A stretch of 64,000 nucleotides of DNA from Marinomonas spartinae (GTDB lineage Bacteria > Pseudomonadota > Gammaproteobacteria > Pseudomonadales > Marinomonadaceae), in contig NZ_FLOB01000002.1 of the NCBI RefSeq assembly GCF_900089775.1, forward strand, positions 496,001-560,000, given 5' to 3'. Below the pieces are notes generated by a model that had not been told where the DNA came from, did not search any database, and was given only the letters and a program-made list of their open reading frames with translations. Shown piece by piece: positions 50,840 through 59,095 of the stretch. The position numbers and the translations under genes are program-made. How positions within the stretch are numbered: position 1 is the stretch's first letter; each line of letters starts with the position of its first letter.

Positions 50840-51166
50840 TTATAGGCAGTTTGCTGGTTTGGGTAAACCTGCAATTTTAGCGGCTAGCTTGGGTGGGCTG
50901 CCAGGAAATAGCTTCATCAGATAAATGCTCTTGCCTTTTTCTGGGCCAAGCTCTTTTGTTACGGCTTTCACTAAGGGACGCATGGCAGGAGAGACTTCAA
51001 ATTGTTGATAAAAGTGTCGTAATAAATGGATGATCTCCCAATGCTCCGAGGAAAGTGTTAGGTCTTCTTTGGCGGCGAGTGCTTCGGCCAGTTCGGGAGT
51101 CCAGTCGTCTAAATTAAGTAAATAGCCTTCTTCATCTAAGGCAAGTTGATCTGAGTGATATGTCAT
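50840..51166 (-). CDS. tusE: sulfur relay protein TusE
   Basis: A DsrC/TusE-type carrier of 108 residues that takes sulfur from TusD and gives it to MnmA. The reactive Cys is next to last in the C-terminal PANCL, and HWEIIHLLRHFYQQFEVSPAMRPLVKAV is typical. It is the last gene of the tusDCBE group here, five bases after tusB. In E. coli tusE is distant from tusBCD, next to yccA; here all four are together. Confidence 0.94.
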   Translation of the reverse strand: MTYHSDQLALDEEGYLLNLDDWTPELAEALAAKEDLTLSSEHWEIIHLLRHFYQQFEVSPAMRPLVKAVTKELGPEKGKSIYLMKLFPGSPPKLAAKIAGLPKPANCL

Positions 51167-51171
51167 GTCTT

Positions 51172-51459
51172 TTACCAGCTAATGTTTGAATCAGCGCGCA
51201 GTGTTATGCCCACCCATTGAGTGTCGTCCAGAGCACAGCCAATATCGGGCGTGAGGCCATAAGCCTGAGCATCTGCTTGCAGATAATAAAGCGAGATGCC
51301 TTGCTTTTCTATTAGTGACTTTAGCATTTTTTTCTGGTGGATGGTTCGCAAGATAGCCTCTTCGATGAGTACCAAGGCGTCGCCTTTTTGCAAACTATGT
51401 CGCCAAGTCTCTTCGATGGTTTCAGAGTAAGTGTGCTGGTTAAGCTGATGCAGTTGCAT
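51172..51459 (-). CDS. tusB: sulfur relay protein TusB (DsrH-like)
   Basis: A 95-residue subunit of the TusBCD heterohexamer. The N-terminus reads MQLHQLNQHTYSETIEETW, then GDALVLIEEAILRTI; it keeps the DsrH fold pattern. It lies two bases from tusC and five from tusE. Family likeness is weaker than for C and D, but context supports it. Confidence 0.85.
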   Translation of the reverse strand: MQLHQLNQHTYSETIEETWRHSLQKGDALVLIEEAILRTIHQKKMLKSLIEKQGISLYYLQADAQAYGLTPDIGCALDDTQWVGITLRADSNISW

Positions 51460-51461
51460 GA

Positions 51462-51806
51462 TTAAAACCTGAATACATGTTCATATTTGGAAAATAACGA
51501 GTGCCATTCTTCTTTGCTGAGTGCGTGAGTGTTTGGCCAAATCTCAGTTTTGTTGGTGAGTTTGTTATTTTCAATGAATACATTGTTGATATCGTAGAAT
51601 TCTAGGCCATCAAGTAGCTTATGGAGCTGTTTACCATGCTCGCTACTTGGATCCTGATTGACAAACAATAGGGCTATGGCGGCATCGGAAAGGCAAATAT
51701 CGACCTGTTGCTCAAAGGTGCCTAGAACAAGAGCAAGATCTAACCCTTCTTTGCAGGCAAGTCCTGTATAAGGTGAGGTGGTTAGGTGAATAAGTGTTTT
51801 TTTCAT
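51462..51806 (-). CDS. tusC: sulfur relay protein TusC (DsrF-like)
   Basis: A 114-residue DsrE/F-fold protein. TTSPYTGLACKEGLDLALVLGTFEQQVDICLSDAAIALLF is the family core, with the usual hydrophobic strands. It is packed between tusD (four bases) and tusB (two bases). Confidence 0.88.
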   Translation of the reverse strand: MKKTLIHLTTSPYTGLACKEGLDLALVLGTFEQQVDICLSDAAIALLFVNQDPSSEHGKQLHKLLDGLEFYDINNVFIENNKLTNKTEIWPNTHALSKEEWHSLFSKYEHVFRF

Positions 51807-51810
51807 TGGA

Positions 51811-52203
51811 TTACCGAAACTGAATCACTTTGTGGGTAGTATTGATGAGTTCAACAAGCGTACCAAGGCCTTCTAACTGAAAGCCATCCGCTAAAGAGCT
51901 TTCAGTCAGCTCATAACGCTGGCTTTCTTTGTCATCAATAATACCGCGACGCACAGAGGCGGCTATACAAAGGTAAAGTGGTAGTTGATGTTCTTTTGCA
52001 AGACTTTGCCACGCCGCTGTTAAATCGAGCTCATCTCGGGGAGGTTGTGCCATTTTGTTGCCAATAAGCACGGCATCTTGATAGAAGAAAACACCTTCTA
52101 GAGAGTAGTTTGGGTTACTCAGTGCGGCTTTTAAAAACCGTAATGCGCTGTGGCAAGCCTTGCTTTGATAGGGCGAGCCAGTAATGAGGAGAGCATAATG
52201 CAT
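51811..52203 (-). CDS. tusD: sulfur relay protein TusD (DsrE-like)
   Basis: A 130-residue protein that accepts persulfide sulfur from TusA. The start MHYALLITGSPYQSKACHSALRFLKAAL and FFYQDAVLIGNKM are typical. The reactive Cys is in LPLYLCIAASVRRGII. It heads the tusDCBE operon; mnmA elsewhere in this window is the final user. Confidence 0.92.
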   Translation of the reverse strand: MHYALLITGSPYQSKACHSALRFLKAALSNPNYSLEGVFFYQDAVLIGNKMAQPPRDELDLTAAWQSLAKEHQLPLYLCIAASVRRGIIDDKESQRYELTESSLADGFQLEGLGTLVELINTTHKVIQFR

Positions 52204-52257
52204 GGTTGCGACCTTGGATAAATTTACTGGAATTTCGTCGTAGGCAAGTTTAACAAT

Positions 52258-52284
52258 AAAAAAGGCCGCATGCAGCGGCCTTTT
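52258..52284 (-). terminator. terminator after yccA
   Basis: AAAAGGCCGC / GCGGCCTTTT with a 5-base loop; it ends yccA on the minus strand and separates it from tusD. Confidence 0.9.
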
Positions 52285-52309
52285 CTAAAGTGTTTGACTG
52301 GCAAATTAA

Positions 52310-52966
52310 TTAGTCGTCATTTGCCATGCCAAGTAATGATAGAACACTCAAGAACATGTTATACAAAGAAACATAAAGGTTGACTGTTGCAATGATGTAG
52401 TTTGTTTCACCACCACGAATGATTTGACTTGTCTGTAACAAGATCACAGCCGCCGAGAACAGGGCAAAACCTGCTGAAATAAAGATTTGCAATGCTGGCA
52501 TATGAATGAAAAAACCAGCGATCATAGCGAACAATAAGACGAAGAAGCCAACGGTCAGGAAGCCACCGAGGAAGCTAAAGTCTTTTTTCGATACGATGGC
52601 GTAGCCAGACAGGCCTAGAAAAGACAGGCCAGTAATACCTAGGGCGCTCATGATCAAGCTTGCGCCATTTGCCATACTTAAATAAGCATTCAGAATGGGG
52701 CCAAGAGTGAGGCCCATAAAGCCTGTTAGGGCGAATACACACAAAAGACCAGCCGAGCTGTTCTTAAATTTATAGGTTAGGAAAAGCAAGCCGTAGAAGC
52801 CTACTAATGTGATAATAATGCCAGGATGCGGAAGGTTAAAAGCCAAGCTCATTCCCGCAGTAAAGGCGCTGAACAGTAAGGTTAACGATAGCAAGCCATA
52901 AGTGTTGCGGAGCGTCTTATTGGCCGATTTTGACGAGTGTGTCGAAAGGGCATCTGTGTAACGCAT
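52310..52966 (-). CDS. yccA: BAX inhibitor-1/YccA-family membrane protein
   Basis: A 218-residue protein with seven membrane helices. E. coli YccA blocks FtsH proteolysis of jammed translocons. It has the BI-1 pattern with the C-terminal NLYVSLYNMFLSVLSLLGMANDD. The N-terminal about 20 residues are cytoplasmic. It keeps the yccA-tusE neighbourhood known from E. coli. The start has GGAGT just upstream. Confidence 0.93.
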   Translation of the reverse strand: MRYTDALSTHSSKSANKTLRNTYGLLSLTLLFSAFTAGMSLAFNLPHPGIIITLVGFYGLLFLTYKFKNSSAGLLCVFALTGFMGLTLGPILNAYLSMANGASLIMSALGITGLSFLGLSGYAIVSKKDFSFLGGFLTVGFFVLLFAMIAGFFIHMPALQIFISAGFALFSAAVILLQTSQIIRGGETNYIIATVNLYVSLYNMFLSVLSLLGMANDD

Positions 52967-53065
52967 GAGTGGTACTCCTTCAAAGTTAATATACCTTATG
53001 ACCTAATATGAGGCTGTTAGTTCCAAATTTCAAGTTAGGTTTTGTAGCGTATACGTTAACACGCA

Positions 53066-53093
53066 AAAACACCGAGAAATATCTCGGTGTTTT
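53066..53093 (-). terminator. terminator after hpf
   Basis: AAAACACCGAGA / TCTCGGTGTTTT with a 4-base loop; on the minus strand it follows hpf. Confidence 0.85.
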
Positions 53094-53135
53094 GGGATGT
53101 CTCACTCTTAATCAGTAATGGATGGGAATGGCAGA

Positions 53136-53453
53136 CTAAGATACAACGGCCACTTTGTGGGTGGCTGCGCTTTGTTTGGTTTTGTGTTTATCAACTTGCT
53201 TGCTTAGCTTGTCTATCATGGCGTCTATCGCATGAAAGAGCCTATCTTCAGAGGAGGCGGCAGCGAATATTTCTTTGCCTGGAAGATGAAGAGTTGCTTC
53301 AGCTTTTTGCTTTTTATTGTCTTTTTGTAGCGTGACATTCACCGTAGTAATTTGGTCTGTCAGCTTGGAGACTTTGTTAAATTTCTCAGTGATGTGATCT
53401 TTGATTGCAGGGGTGACATCAATGTGGTGCCCAGTAATGTTTATCGTATGCAT
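53136..53453 (-). CDS. hpf: ribosome hibernation promoting factor, short form
   Basis: A 105-residue HPF/RaiA domain. MHTINITGHHIDVTPAIKDHITEKFNKVSKL and HLPGKEIFAAASSEDRLFHAIDAMIDKLSKQVDKHK are the ribosome-binding fold. It would help form 100S dimers in stationary phase. ATG 53453 is chosen because GAGGAG lies eight bases upstream; an upstream in-frame ATG (53564) adds 37 unrelated residues. It is divergent from the dopC-like gene. Confidence 0.92.
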   Translation of the reverse strand: MHTINITGHHIDVTPAIKDHITEKFNKVSKLTDQITTVNVTLQKDNKKQKAEATLHLPGKEIFAAASSEDRLFHAIDAMIDKLSKQVDKHKTKQSAATHKVAVVS

Positions 53454-53690
53454 ACAACTTTTCTCCTCAGTAAAGTTGGCTTTAGGGTGAAGATATTTTC
53501 TCTTCACGTTTTCAGCATAGAAGTGGGTGAAGAAGCTGTCAATGGGATTTAATCTAACGGTCATACTCTCGTCATCACTTTATGAGTGAAAGAAAGATCT
53601 ATTGATTGCAGTCTGTCTTATGTGCAGGTTATCGTGCTTATATAATCAGCTTTTGCTAGACTGTCATGCTAAACGTATGAAGCGAGAATT

Positions 53691-54602
53691 ATGTTAAATA
53701 ACGATTATTCATTGCCGATTTCATTTTCTTTGGCTGCCCAGATCGGTCTGGAAGAAACGGTGTTATTGACTTTTTTAAGGCAGCAAGCCTATATGTTCAA
53801 TGCGCCTGCATTACGAATGGAGATTAGCCATCTTAATAGGCAACTTCCATTCTGGACAGTACCCATTCTGATGCGCTTATTGAACAACTTACAAATGAGT
53901 CAGTTGTTGCATTTTAAGCAGCAAGAGCAAATTTTAGAAATTCAGCTGACCGCTAAAAGTGCAGCGATTTCATCAACTATGGACTCTAGTGGTACGGCGA
54001 CATCTGACTCGGTCAAAAACGGGTCTGCTTCTGGTGTTCAGTCAGATGACAGGTTGATGGAAAAAATGAACCGTCTACATCAGGCATCTCGTGAAAAAGT
54101 TACTTCTGACTATTCCACTGGAGCCTCAATGAATCCGTCTGGCGGGCATTCTCCCAGATCGCATTTTACGCCTAAACAGCAGACGACGTCTTATCCGGCT
54201 AGGAGTGCATCACGAGATCCTAACGCTCGATCACAACCACCTGTAGTAAATGATCGTCGCGGTGTAACCGATTTTGATTTGTATCTAGAGCAAAAAGAGC
54301 GTGCTCGGCAGCCAGATCAATGGCAACCTGAGGAGGCGACTCTCGAACAGATTGCCCAATCAGGCATCTCGCGTGAGTTTGCTTTATCTTTACAGGCCGA
54401 ATTTTTGTTGAGAATCAAAGAACAGCGGAAAAATGTAAGAACGTGGAACAGTGAATTTTTTAAATACGTAAAACGTCAGTGGCAATATAAACAATCGGAT
54501 CGGTCTTCATATGAAGGAACCTCAAGCAGTTCAAAATTTAGTAAAACCTCTCGCGAACAAGTTAGCGACGCCCTCAGCAACATCCACGACACAGACTGGT
54601 GA
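53691..54602 (+). CDS. DnaT/lambda-O-like replication protein, candidate DopC
   Basis: A 303-residue protein. The N-terminus (about 1-90: SLAAQIGLEETVLLTFLRQQ, then LPFWTVPILMRLLNNLQMSQLL) looks like a winged helix of the kind found in replication initiators. A Ser/Arg-rich linker follows, then a DnaT-like ssDNA-binding segment (WQPEEATLEQIAQSGISREFALSLQAEFLLRIKEQRKNVRTWNSEFFKYVKRQW). It overlaps the next gene, a lambda-P-like loader. Published work describes domesticated lambda O/P pairs (DopC/DopE) as replicative-helicase matchmakers in some gammaproteobacteria; the fit is inferred. Confidence 0.7.
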   Translation: MLNNDYSLPISFSLAAQIGLEETVLLTFLRQQAYMFNAPALRMEISHLNRQLPFWTVPILMRLLNNLQMSQLLHFKQQEQILEIQLTAKSAAISSTMDSSGTATSDSVKNGSASGVQSDDRLMEKMNRLHQASREKVTSDYSTGASMNPSGGHSPRSHFTPKQQTTSYPARSASRDPNARSQPPVVNDRRGVTDFDLYLEQKERARQPDQWQPEEATLEQIAQSGISREFALSLQAEFLLRIKEQRKNVRTWNSEFFKYVKRQWQYKQSDRSSYEGTSSSSKFSKTSREQVSDALSNIHDTDW

Positions 54603-55317
54603 GCAAGCGTCTTATCAATCTCAGCAGCAAGATGAGGCACAGCAACAAACACGAGTCTTGGTAAATATGCTGTTTGCTCGGTTTAAAGCGATTTATACTC
54701 ATAAATTTGCGTCGGCTTACAGTACGCCAGACGAAGTCAAGTTGGCAAAACGCGAGTGGGCGGTTGCGTTAAAAGGTTTTCAAGAGCCGCTGTTGGCGTA
54801 TGCTGTAGAACGAACGAAAGAAGTTTACGCTTGGCCACCGACTATTTCTGAGTTTTTAAAACTGATTCATACTGCCTATAAGGCATATGGCTTGTTGGAT
54901 CCTCGCACTGCCTATTATGAGGCGTGTCAATGTCGAAGCGACCCATTACAATATAAATGGACTCATCCTGCAGTTTACTTTGCAGGCGCACAAACAGGCT
55001 GGTATAAATTAAAGACAGAGGAAGAGCGGATTTCTTGGCCGCTTTTTGAAGCGAATTATCTTAAAATTGTAGACCGTGTTATCTCAGGGGAGCGTTTAAG
55101 CATCCCTAAAGTGTTTATGATTGAAGATAAACAGACGTTAGACATCGACGAATTGATTCGCTCCATTTCGAAAGCGCTTTCATTAGCAGAGGAAGAAATT
55201 GCTCCGATGTTTTACTATATTCACAAGACGCCAGGGTCAGGTATCCGTAAACAATATCGCAAGATAAGCAAGGAAAAGCTTAAAGTCTTGGGGTACACTG
55301 GTGCATTACCGGAATGA
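54511..55317 (+). CDS. lambda-P-like helicase loader, candidate DopE
   Basis: A 268-residue protein. The region from about 50-115 (NMLFARFKAIYTHKFASAYSTPDEVKLAKREWAVALKGFQEP...WPPTISEFLKLI) has the layout of phage replication protein P. The N-terminal about 50 residues are a Gln/Thr-rich flexible arm. It starts inside the preceding gene (92-base overlap); a later start (TTG 54658 or ATG 54667) would shorten it. It would bring DnaB to the origin, replacing DnaC or DciA. No phage genes surround it, so it looks domesticated. Confidence 0.72.
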   Translation: MKEPQAVQNLVKPLANKLATPSATSTTQTGEQASYQSQQQDEAQQQTRVLVNMLFARFKAIYTHKFASAYSTPDEVKLAKREWAVALKGFQEPLLAYAVERTKEVYAWPPTISEFLKLIHTAYKAYGLLDPRTAYYEACQCRSDPLQYKWTHPAVYFAGAQTGWYKLKTEEERISWPLFEANYLKIVDRVISGERLSIPKVFMIEDKQTLDIDELIRSISKALSLAEEEIAPMFYYIHKTPGSGIRKQYRKISKEKLKVLGYTGALPE

Positions 55318-55445
55318 TAATGGGTGTTAAATGCTTGTTTTGAAGGAGCTTGGACGCGATAATGGATTTACACATAGTATTGGGTCGGGCTCTTTGATGG
55401 CATCCATGCTTCGCGGTAATGTAAAGAGAGTGGTGAGGTGATTTC

Positions 55446-56087
55446 TTGTTAAAAGTGCTGATTGTTGATGATCATGATATGGTTGGCTTGGGTATTAGTC
55501 GTGTATTACAAGACATCAAAGGTGTTGATGTAGTTGGCATCGTTCGCAGCGGTGAAGACGCGATTTCTCACTCGAGAAAACTATTGCCAGACATCGTATT
55601 GATGGATGTTCATATGCCCGGCATTGGTGGCCTCGGTGCTACCAAGGAAATTAAGCGCATCCTGCCGAAAATCAAAGTGATTGCATTGTCTGCTTTAGAT
55701 GACAGCTTGTATCCAACGAAGTTGTTGGAGGCGGGAGCATCTGGCTATTTGACAAAGGGAACAAATACCGATGAGCTGCTGGAAGCATTGGAAACAGTGC
55801 AAAAAGGCGGTCACTATATTTCGAAAAGCATCGCTCAGAAAATGGCACTGTCAAAATTTTCCATTGATAGTAAAGGTTCTCCCTTAGAAGCCTTATCTGA
55901 TCGTGAACTGCAAGTGGCGCAAATGATAGTAGATTGTAAAAAGTCTACTGAGATTGCTGATCACCTAAATGTTAGTCCGAAAACAGTGAGCACTTATCGT
56001 ACACGTATTTTTTCGAAGCTGAATATCGAAAGCGATGTAGAATTGATTCACTTGGCTGTACGCTACAACGTGCTAGGCATGGGGTAG
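55446..56087 (+). CDS. uvrY: response regulator UvrY/GacA
   Basis: The output of the BarA/GacS two-component system, which drives CsrB-type small RNAs. It has 213 residues. The receiver has DDHDM, the phospho-Asp in DIVLMDVHMPG (about residue 54) and a Lys in SGYLTKGT; the C-terminal LuxR helix-turn-helix is LSDRELQVAQMIVDCKKSTEIADHLNVSPKTVSTYRTRIFSKL. It starts at TTG 55446 after GGTGATTT. It sits directly before uvrC, as in E. coli and Pseudomonas. Confidence 0.95.
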   Translation: MLKVLIVDDHDMVGLGISRVLQDIKGVDVVGIVRSGEDAISHSRKLLPDIVLMDVHMPGIGGLGATKEIKRILPKIKVIALSALDDSLYPTKLLEAGASGYLTKGTNTDELLEALETVQKGGHYISKSIAQKMALSKFSIDSKGSPLEALSDRELQVAQMIVDCKKSTEIADHLNVSPKTVSTYRTRIFSKLNIESDVELIHLAVRYNVLGMG

Positions 56088-56101
56088 TCAACGAGGTTTG
56101 T

Positions 56102-57922
56102 TTGAGCCATATAGCGTTTGATCCAAAGCATTTTGTTAGCAATCTAACGACTCGTCCAGGTGTTTACCGTATGTACGGTAAAGGGGAGTTGTTATATGTC
56201 GGTAAAGCGAAAAATCTTAAAAGCCGTGTGTCGAGTTACTTTCGTGCCACGGGTCTAACCACTAAGACTATGGCGCTAGTGAGTCGCATTGACGCCATTG
56301 AAATTGCTGTCACTCAAAGTGAAACCGAAGCGTTACTGCTAGAGCAAACGCTCATAAAGCAGCATCGACCTCCTTATAATATCCTGCTTAGGGATGATAA
56401 ATCTTACCCATACATTCTCCTGTCTGATCATCCTCATCCTGCGCTGTTGTTTCGGCGCGGTAATAAATCCGAAAAAGGGAAGCTGTATGGCCCTTTTCCT
56501 AACGGAACAGCTGTTCGAGAAAGCTTGAGTACCATGCAAAAGGTATTTAAGGTTCGTCAGTGTGAGGATGGAACCTATGCCAATCGATCAAGGCCTTGTC
56601 TGCAATATCAGATTAAGCGCTGTTCTGGTCCATGTGTTGGATTGATTGATGATGAGCAATATGCTGAAGATGTTCGTCATGCAAGAATGTTTTTGCAAGG
56701 AAAGAACCAAGAACTGACCAATGAGCTTTCTGATAAGATGAAAGCGGCTGCCATGGATATGGAGTTTGAGCGCGCAGCTGAGCTGCGTGACCAGATGATC
56801 CAGCTGAAGCATATTCAAGAACAGCAGCATGTGTACGGACAAACAGGGGATGCGGATGTGATCGCCGCATTAATTCAACCAGGTGGTTTGTGTGTGCATG
56901 TGATGATGGTTCGTCACGGTAAAGTGGTAGGAAGTAAGAGTTATTACCCAAAAATGCCGATAGAAATTACTGAGAGCGAATTACTTTCGTCTTTTATTGC
57001 GCAATTTTACCTCAGTGGTGTGCAAGAATTGCCGAAAGTGCTGATTACCAGCCATGAACTGGATGATGCGCAAGTGTTGGTAGACGGAATCTTTGCCACC
57101 ACACAAAAGCGTATCGAGTTGTTGTTCAATGTTCGTGGTCAGCGTGCTCGCTGGATGGATCTGGCTAAGCTCAATGCTGAGCAGGGCTTGCAGGCTCGTC
57201 TGTCAGACAAGCGTAATCACTTTAGTCGTGTCACCGCATTGCAAAAAATATTGGGTTTTAAAGAGCCGCCAGCGCACATGGAATGCTTCGATATTAGCCA
57301 TTCTAGCGGTGAGGCGACAGTGGCTTCTTGTGTTGTGTTTGGGCCTGACGGACCGGATAAAAAACGTTATCGATCCTTTAATATTGAAGGCATTGAAGGC
57401 GGTGACGATTACGGTGCGATGAAACAGGCATTAACACGCCGTTACAAACGTGTTAAAAGTGGTGAGTTGGAAAAGCCAGATGTGGTTCTCATTGATGGCG
57501 GTAAAGGTCAATTGACACAGGCGGAAAATGTGCTCAAAGAGCTTGGTCTGGTGGATGTCTTTCTATTGGGCGTAGCGAAAGGGGACACACGTAAGCCAGG
57601 CTTGGAAACCTTGTACATAGGCTCTAAAGAAGACGAGGTGGTATTGCCGCCCGATTCCGCTGCTTTGCACTTGATTCAGCATATTCGGGATGAGGCGCAT
57701 CGCTTTGCTGTGAAAAGCCATCGTCGCCGTCGAGACAAAAAGCGCCGACATTCTGTGTTGGAGGACATTCCTGGGATTGGTCCAAATCGTCGTAAGGAGT
57801 TGCTTTCTGCCTTTGGTGGATATCAGGGGTTACTGGCTGCGAGTCAAGAAGATATTTCAAAAGTGAAGGGAATAGGTGCCAAAAAAGCCGAAGAAATCTA
57901 CCTGTACCTCCATAAAAACTAG
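56102..57922 (+). CDS. uvrC: excinuclease ABC subunit C
   Basis: UvrC makes both incisions in nucleotide excision repair. It has 606 residues: a GIY-YIG domain (PGVYRMYGKGELLYVGKAKNLKSRVSSYF), a UVR domain (MKAAAMDMEFERAAELRDQMIQL), an RNase-H-like domain (MECFDISHSSGEATVAS, VLIDGGKGQLTQA) and a C-terminal helix-hairpin-helix (LEDIPGIGPNRRKELLSAFGG). The start is TTG 56102, 14 bases after uvrY. It is in one operon with uvrY and probably pgsA. Confidence 0.97.
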   Translation: MSHIAFDPKHFVSNLTTRPGVYRMYGKGELLYVGKAKNLKSRVSSYFRATGLTTKTMALVSRIDAIEIAVTQSETEALLLEQTLIKQHRPPYNILLRDDKSYPYILLSDHPHPALLFRRGNKSEKGKLYGPFPNGTAVRESLSTMQKVFKVRQCEDGTYANRSRPCLQYQIKRCSGPCVGLIDDEQYAEDVRHARMFLQGKNQELTNELSDKMKAAAMDMEFERAAELRDQMIQLKHIQEQQHVYGQTGDADVIAALIQPGGLCVHVMMVRHGKVVGSKSYYPKMPIEITESELLSSFIAQFYLSGVQELPKVLITSHELDDAQVLVDGIFATTQKRIELLFNVRGQRARWMDLAKLNAEQGLQARLSDKRNHFSRVTALQKILGFKEPPAHMECFDISHSSGEATVASCVVFGPDGPDKKRYRSFNIEGIEGGDDYGAMKQALTRRYKRVKSGELEKPDVVLIDGGKGQLTQAENVLKELGLVDVFLLGVAKGDTRKPGLETLYIGSKEDEVVLPPDSAALHLIQHIRDEAHRFAVKSHRRRRDKKRRHSVLEDIPGIGPNRRKELLSAFGGYQGLLAASQEDISKVKGIGAKKAEEIYLYLHKN

Positions 57923-57965
57923 CCAGATTTTGTGTTGTACATCTTGTGTTTAAAATAGGAAGCAA

Positions 57966-58526
57966 ATGAACATACCAAATATATTAACCTCTGTAAGGAT
58001 CTTCATGATCCCTATTTTGGTCGGCATTTACTATTTGCCATGGGAAGGGCGCTATTATGCATGTGCAATTGTTTTTGCTGTTGCGGCTTTTACTGACTGG
58101 TTAGATGGTTTCTTGGCAAGACGCTTGAATCAAACCACCCCTTTTGGAGCCTTCTTTGATCCCGTAGCGGACAAGGTAATGGTTTCTGTAGCGTTGGTGA
58201 TGCTTGTTGCGAATTATTCTGATCCTCTGATGACACTCGCCAGTGCGGTGATTGTTGGTCGTGAGATTGTGATCTCTGCATTGCGCGAATGGATGGCCGA
58301 GATGGGTAAACGTGCCAGTGTGGCCGTTTCTTACATTGGTAAGTTAAAAACAACGATGCAAATGTTGGCGATTTTTATCTTGCTGGGAACGCAGCCTGGC
58401 ACAGAGTACGCTGTTATGGGTCAATCGGTATTGTTGATTGCCGCTTTGCTCACACTTTGGTCTATGTATATTTATCTCAAAGCGGCTTGGCCAGACCTTA
58501 TGCCGAAACATTGGGATAAAAAGTAA
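57966..58526 (+). CDS. pgsA: CDP-diacylglycerol--glycerol-3-phosphate 3-phosphatidyltransferase
   Basis: The first step of phosphatidylglycerol synthesis, in the inner membrane. It has 186 residues and about four or five membrane helices. It starts NIPNILTSVRIFMIPILV and has the CDP-alcohol phosphotransferase signature DWLDGFLARRLNQTTPFGAFFDPVADK (D-x2-DG-x2-AR...G-x3-D-x3-D). uvrC-pgsA-tRNA is a conserved order. Confidence 0.97.
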   Translation: MNIPNILTSVRIFMIPILVGIYYLPWEGRYYACAIVFAVAAFTDWLDGFLARRLNQTTPFGAFFDPVADKVMVSVALVMLVANYSDPLMTLASAVIVGREIVISALREWMAEMGKRASVAVSYIGKLKTTMQMLAIFILLGTQPGTEYAVMGQSVLLIAALLTLWSMYIYLKAAWPDLMPKHWDKK

Positions 58527-58575
58527 TCAAAATGAAAAAAAGTGCCTAAGTAGGCTATTTATTTAGAATTTTTCC

Positions 58576-58603
58576 TTGACGTGAAAGCTCAAATACATAG
58601 AAT
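58576..58603 (+). promoter_or_regulatory. promoter of the tRNA Gly-Cys-Leu operon
   Basis: TTGACG (58576-58581), a 16-base spacer, TAGAAT (58598-58603), then a GC-rich discriminator (GGCACCGTC) 20 bases before the first tRNA. This fits a strong stringent-type sigma-70 promoter. Confidence 0.7.
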
Positions 58604-58622
58604 AGGCACCGTCTTTTGAGAC

Positions 58623-58697
58623 GCGGGAATAGCTCAGTGGTAGAGCACAACCTTGCCAAGGTTGGGGTCGCGAGTTCGAGCCTCGTTTCCCGCTCCA
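58623..58697 (+). tRNA. tRNA-Gly (anticodon GCC)
   Basis: Acceptor GCGGGAA pairs with TTCCCGC. The D-loop (AGCTCAGTGGTAGAGC), the anticodon loop with GCC (TTGCCAA) and the T-loop (GTTCGAGCC) are present, and CCA is encoded. 75 bases. Confidence 0.97.
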
Positions 58698-58718
58698 TCT
58701 TAAAAGTGATCTGATAAA

Positions 58719-58792
58719 GGCCGGATGGCAGAGTGGTCATGCAGCGGACTGCAACTCCGTGAACGCCGGTTCGATTCCGACTCCGGCCTCCA
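58719..58792 (+). tRNA. tRNA-Cys (anticodon GCA)
   Basis: Acceptor GGCCGGA pairs with TCCGGCC, the anticodon loop is CTGCAAC with GCA, the T-arm is GTTCGATTC, and CCA is encoded. 74 bases. It follows tRNA-Gly by 21 bases, the E. coli glyW-cysT-leuZ order. Confidence 0.97.
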
Positions 58793-58803
58793 TATCAGAC
58801 AAT

Positions 58804-58890
58804 GCCCGGGTGGCGAAATTGGTAGACGCACAAGACTTAAAATCTTGCGATAGAAATATCGTACCGGTTCGATTCCGGTCCCGGGCACCA
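58804..58890 (+). tRNA. tRNA-Leu (anticodon TAA)
   Basis: A class II tRNA of 87 bases: acceptor GCCCGGG / CCCGGGC, anticodon loop CTTAAAA (TAA), a long variable arm, T-arm GTTCGATTCC, and encoded CCA. Its 3' end is the left border of the foreign DNA and is a common integration target. Confidence 0.97.
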
Positions 58891-58909
58891 CTTAGTGGTG
58901 CTTTTTTTT
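58885..58909 (+). terminator. terminator of the tRNA operon
   Basis: GCACCACT / AGTGGTGC with a 1-base centre (real loop larger) and TTTTTTTT. It overlaps the tRNA-Leu 3' ACCA, so if DNA integrates at this tRNA the terminator comes from the inserted side. Confidence 0.85.
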
Positions 58910-59025
58910 GCTTTAAATTTTCTTATCCCCTTCAAACCCCCCGCCGTTTCTGGCTTTCATCGTTTTCTAAACACTCCTTCAAATTGTAAACTTTTCTGCT
59001 TATATGCTATGTTTTCCAAAGTTTT

Positions 59026-59053
59026 GCACCAAATCTGCACCAGATATTGCACC
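59026..59053. repeat. three GCACC repeats, possible integrase arm sites
   Basis: TTTTGCACC, TCTGCACC and ATTGCACC start every 11-12 bases, 135 bases after tRNA-Leu. Repeats of TGCACC beside a tRNA are typical arm sites of P4-type tyrosine integrases. No integrase gene follows, so this seems a leftover of an integration event. Confidence 0.45.
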
Positions 59054-59095
59054 GGCGAATATAGAGCGTGGCTTCAATTTTTAAGCGTGAGGTGA

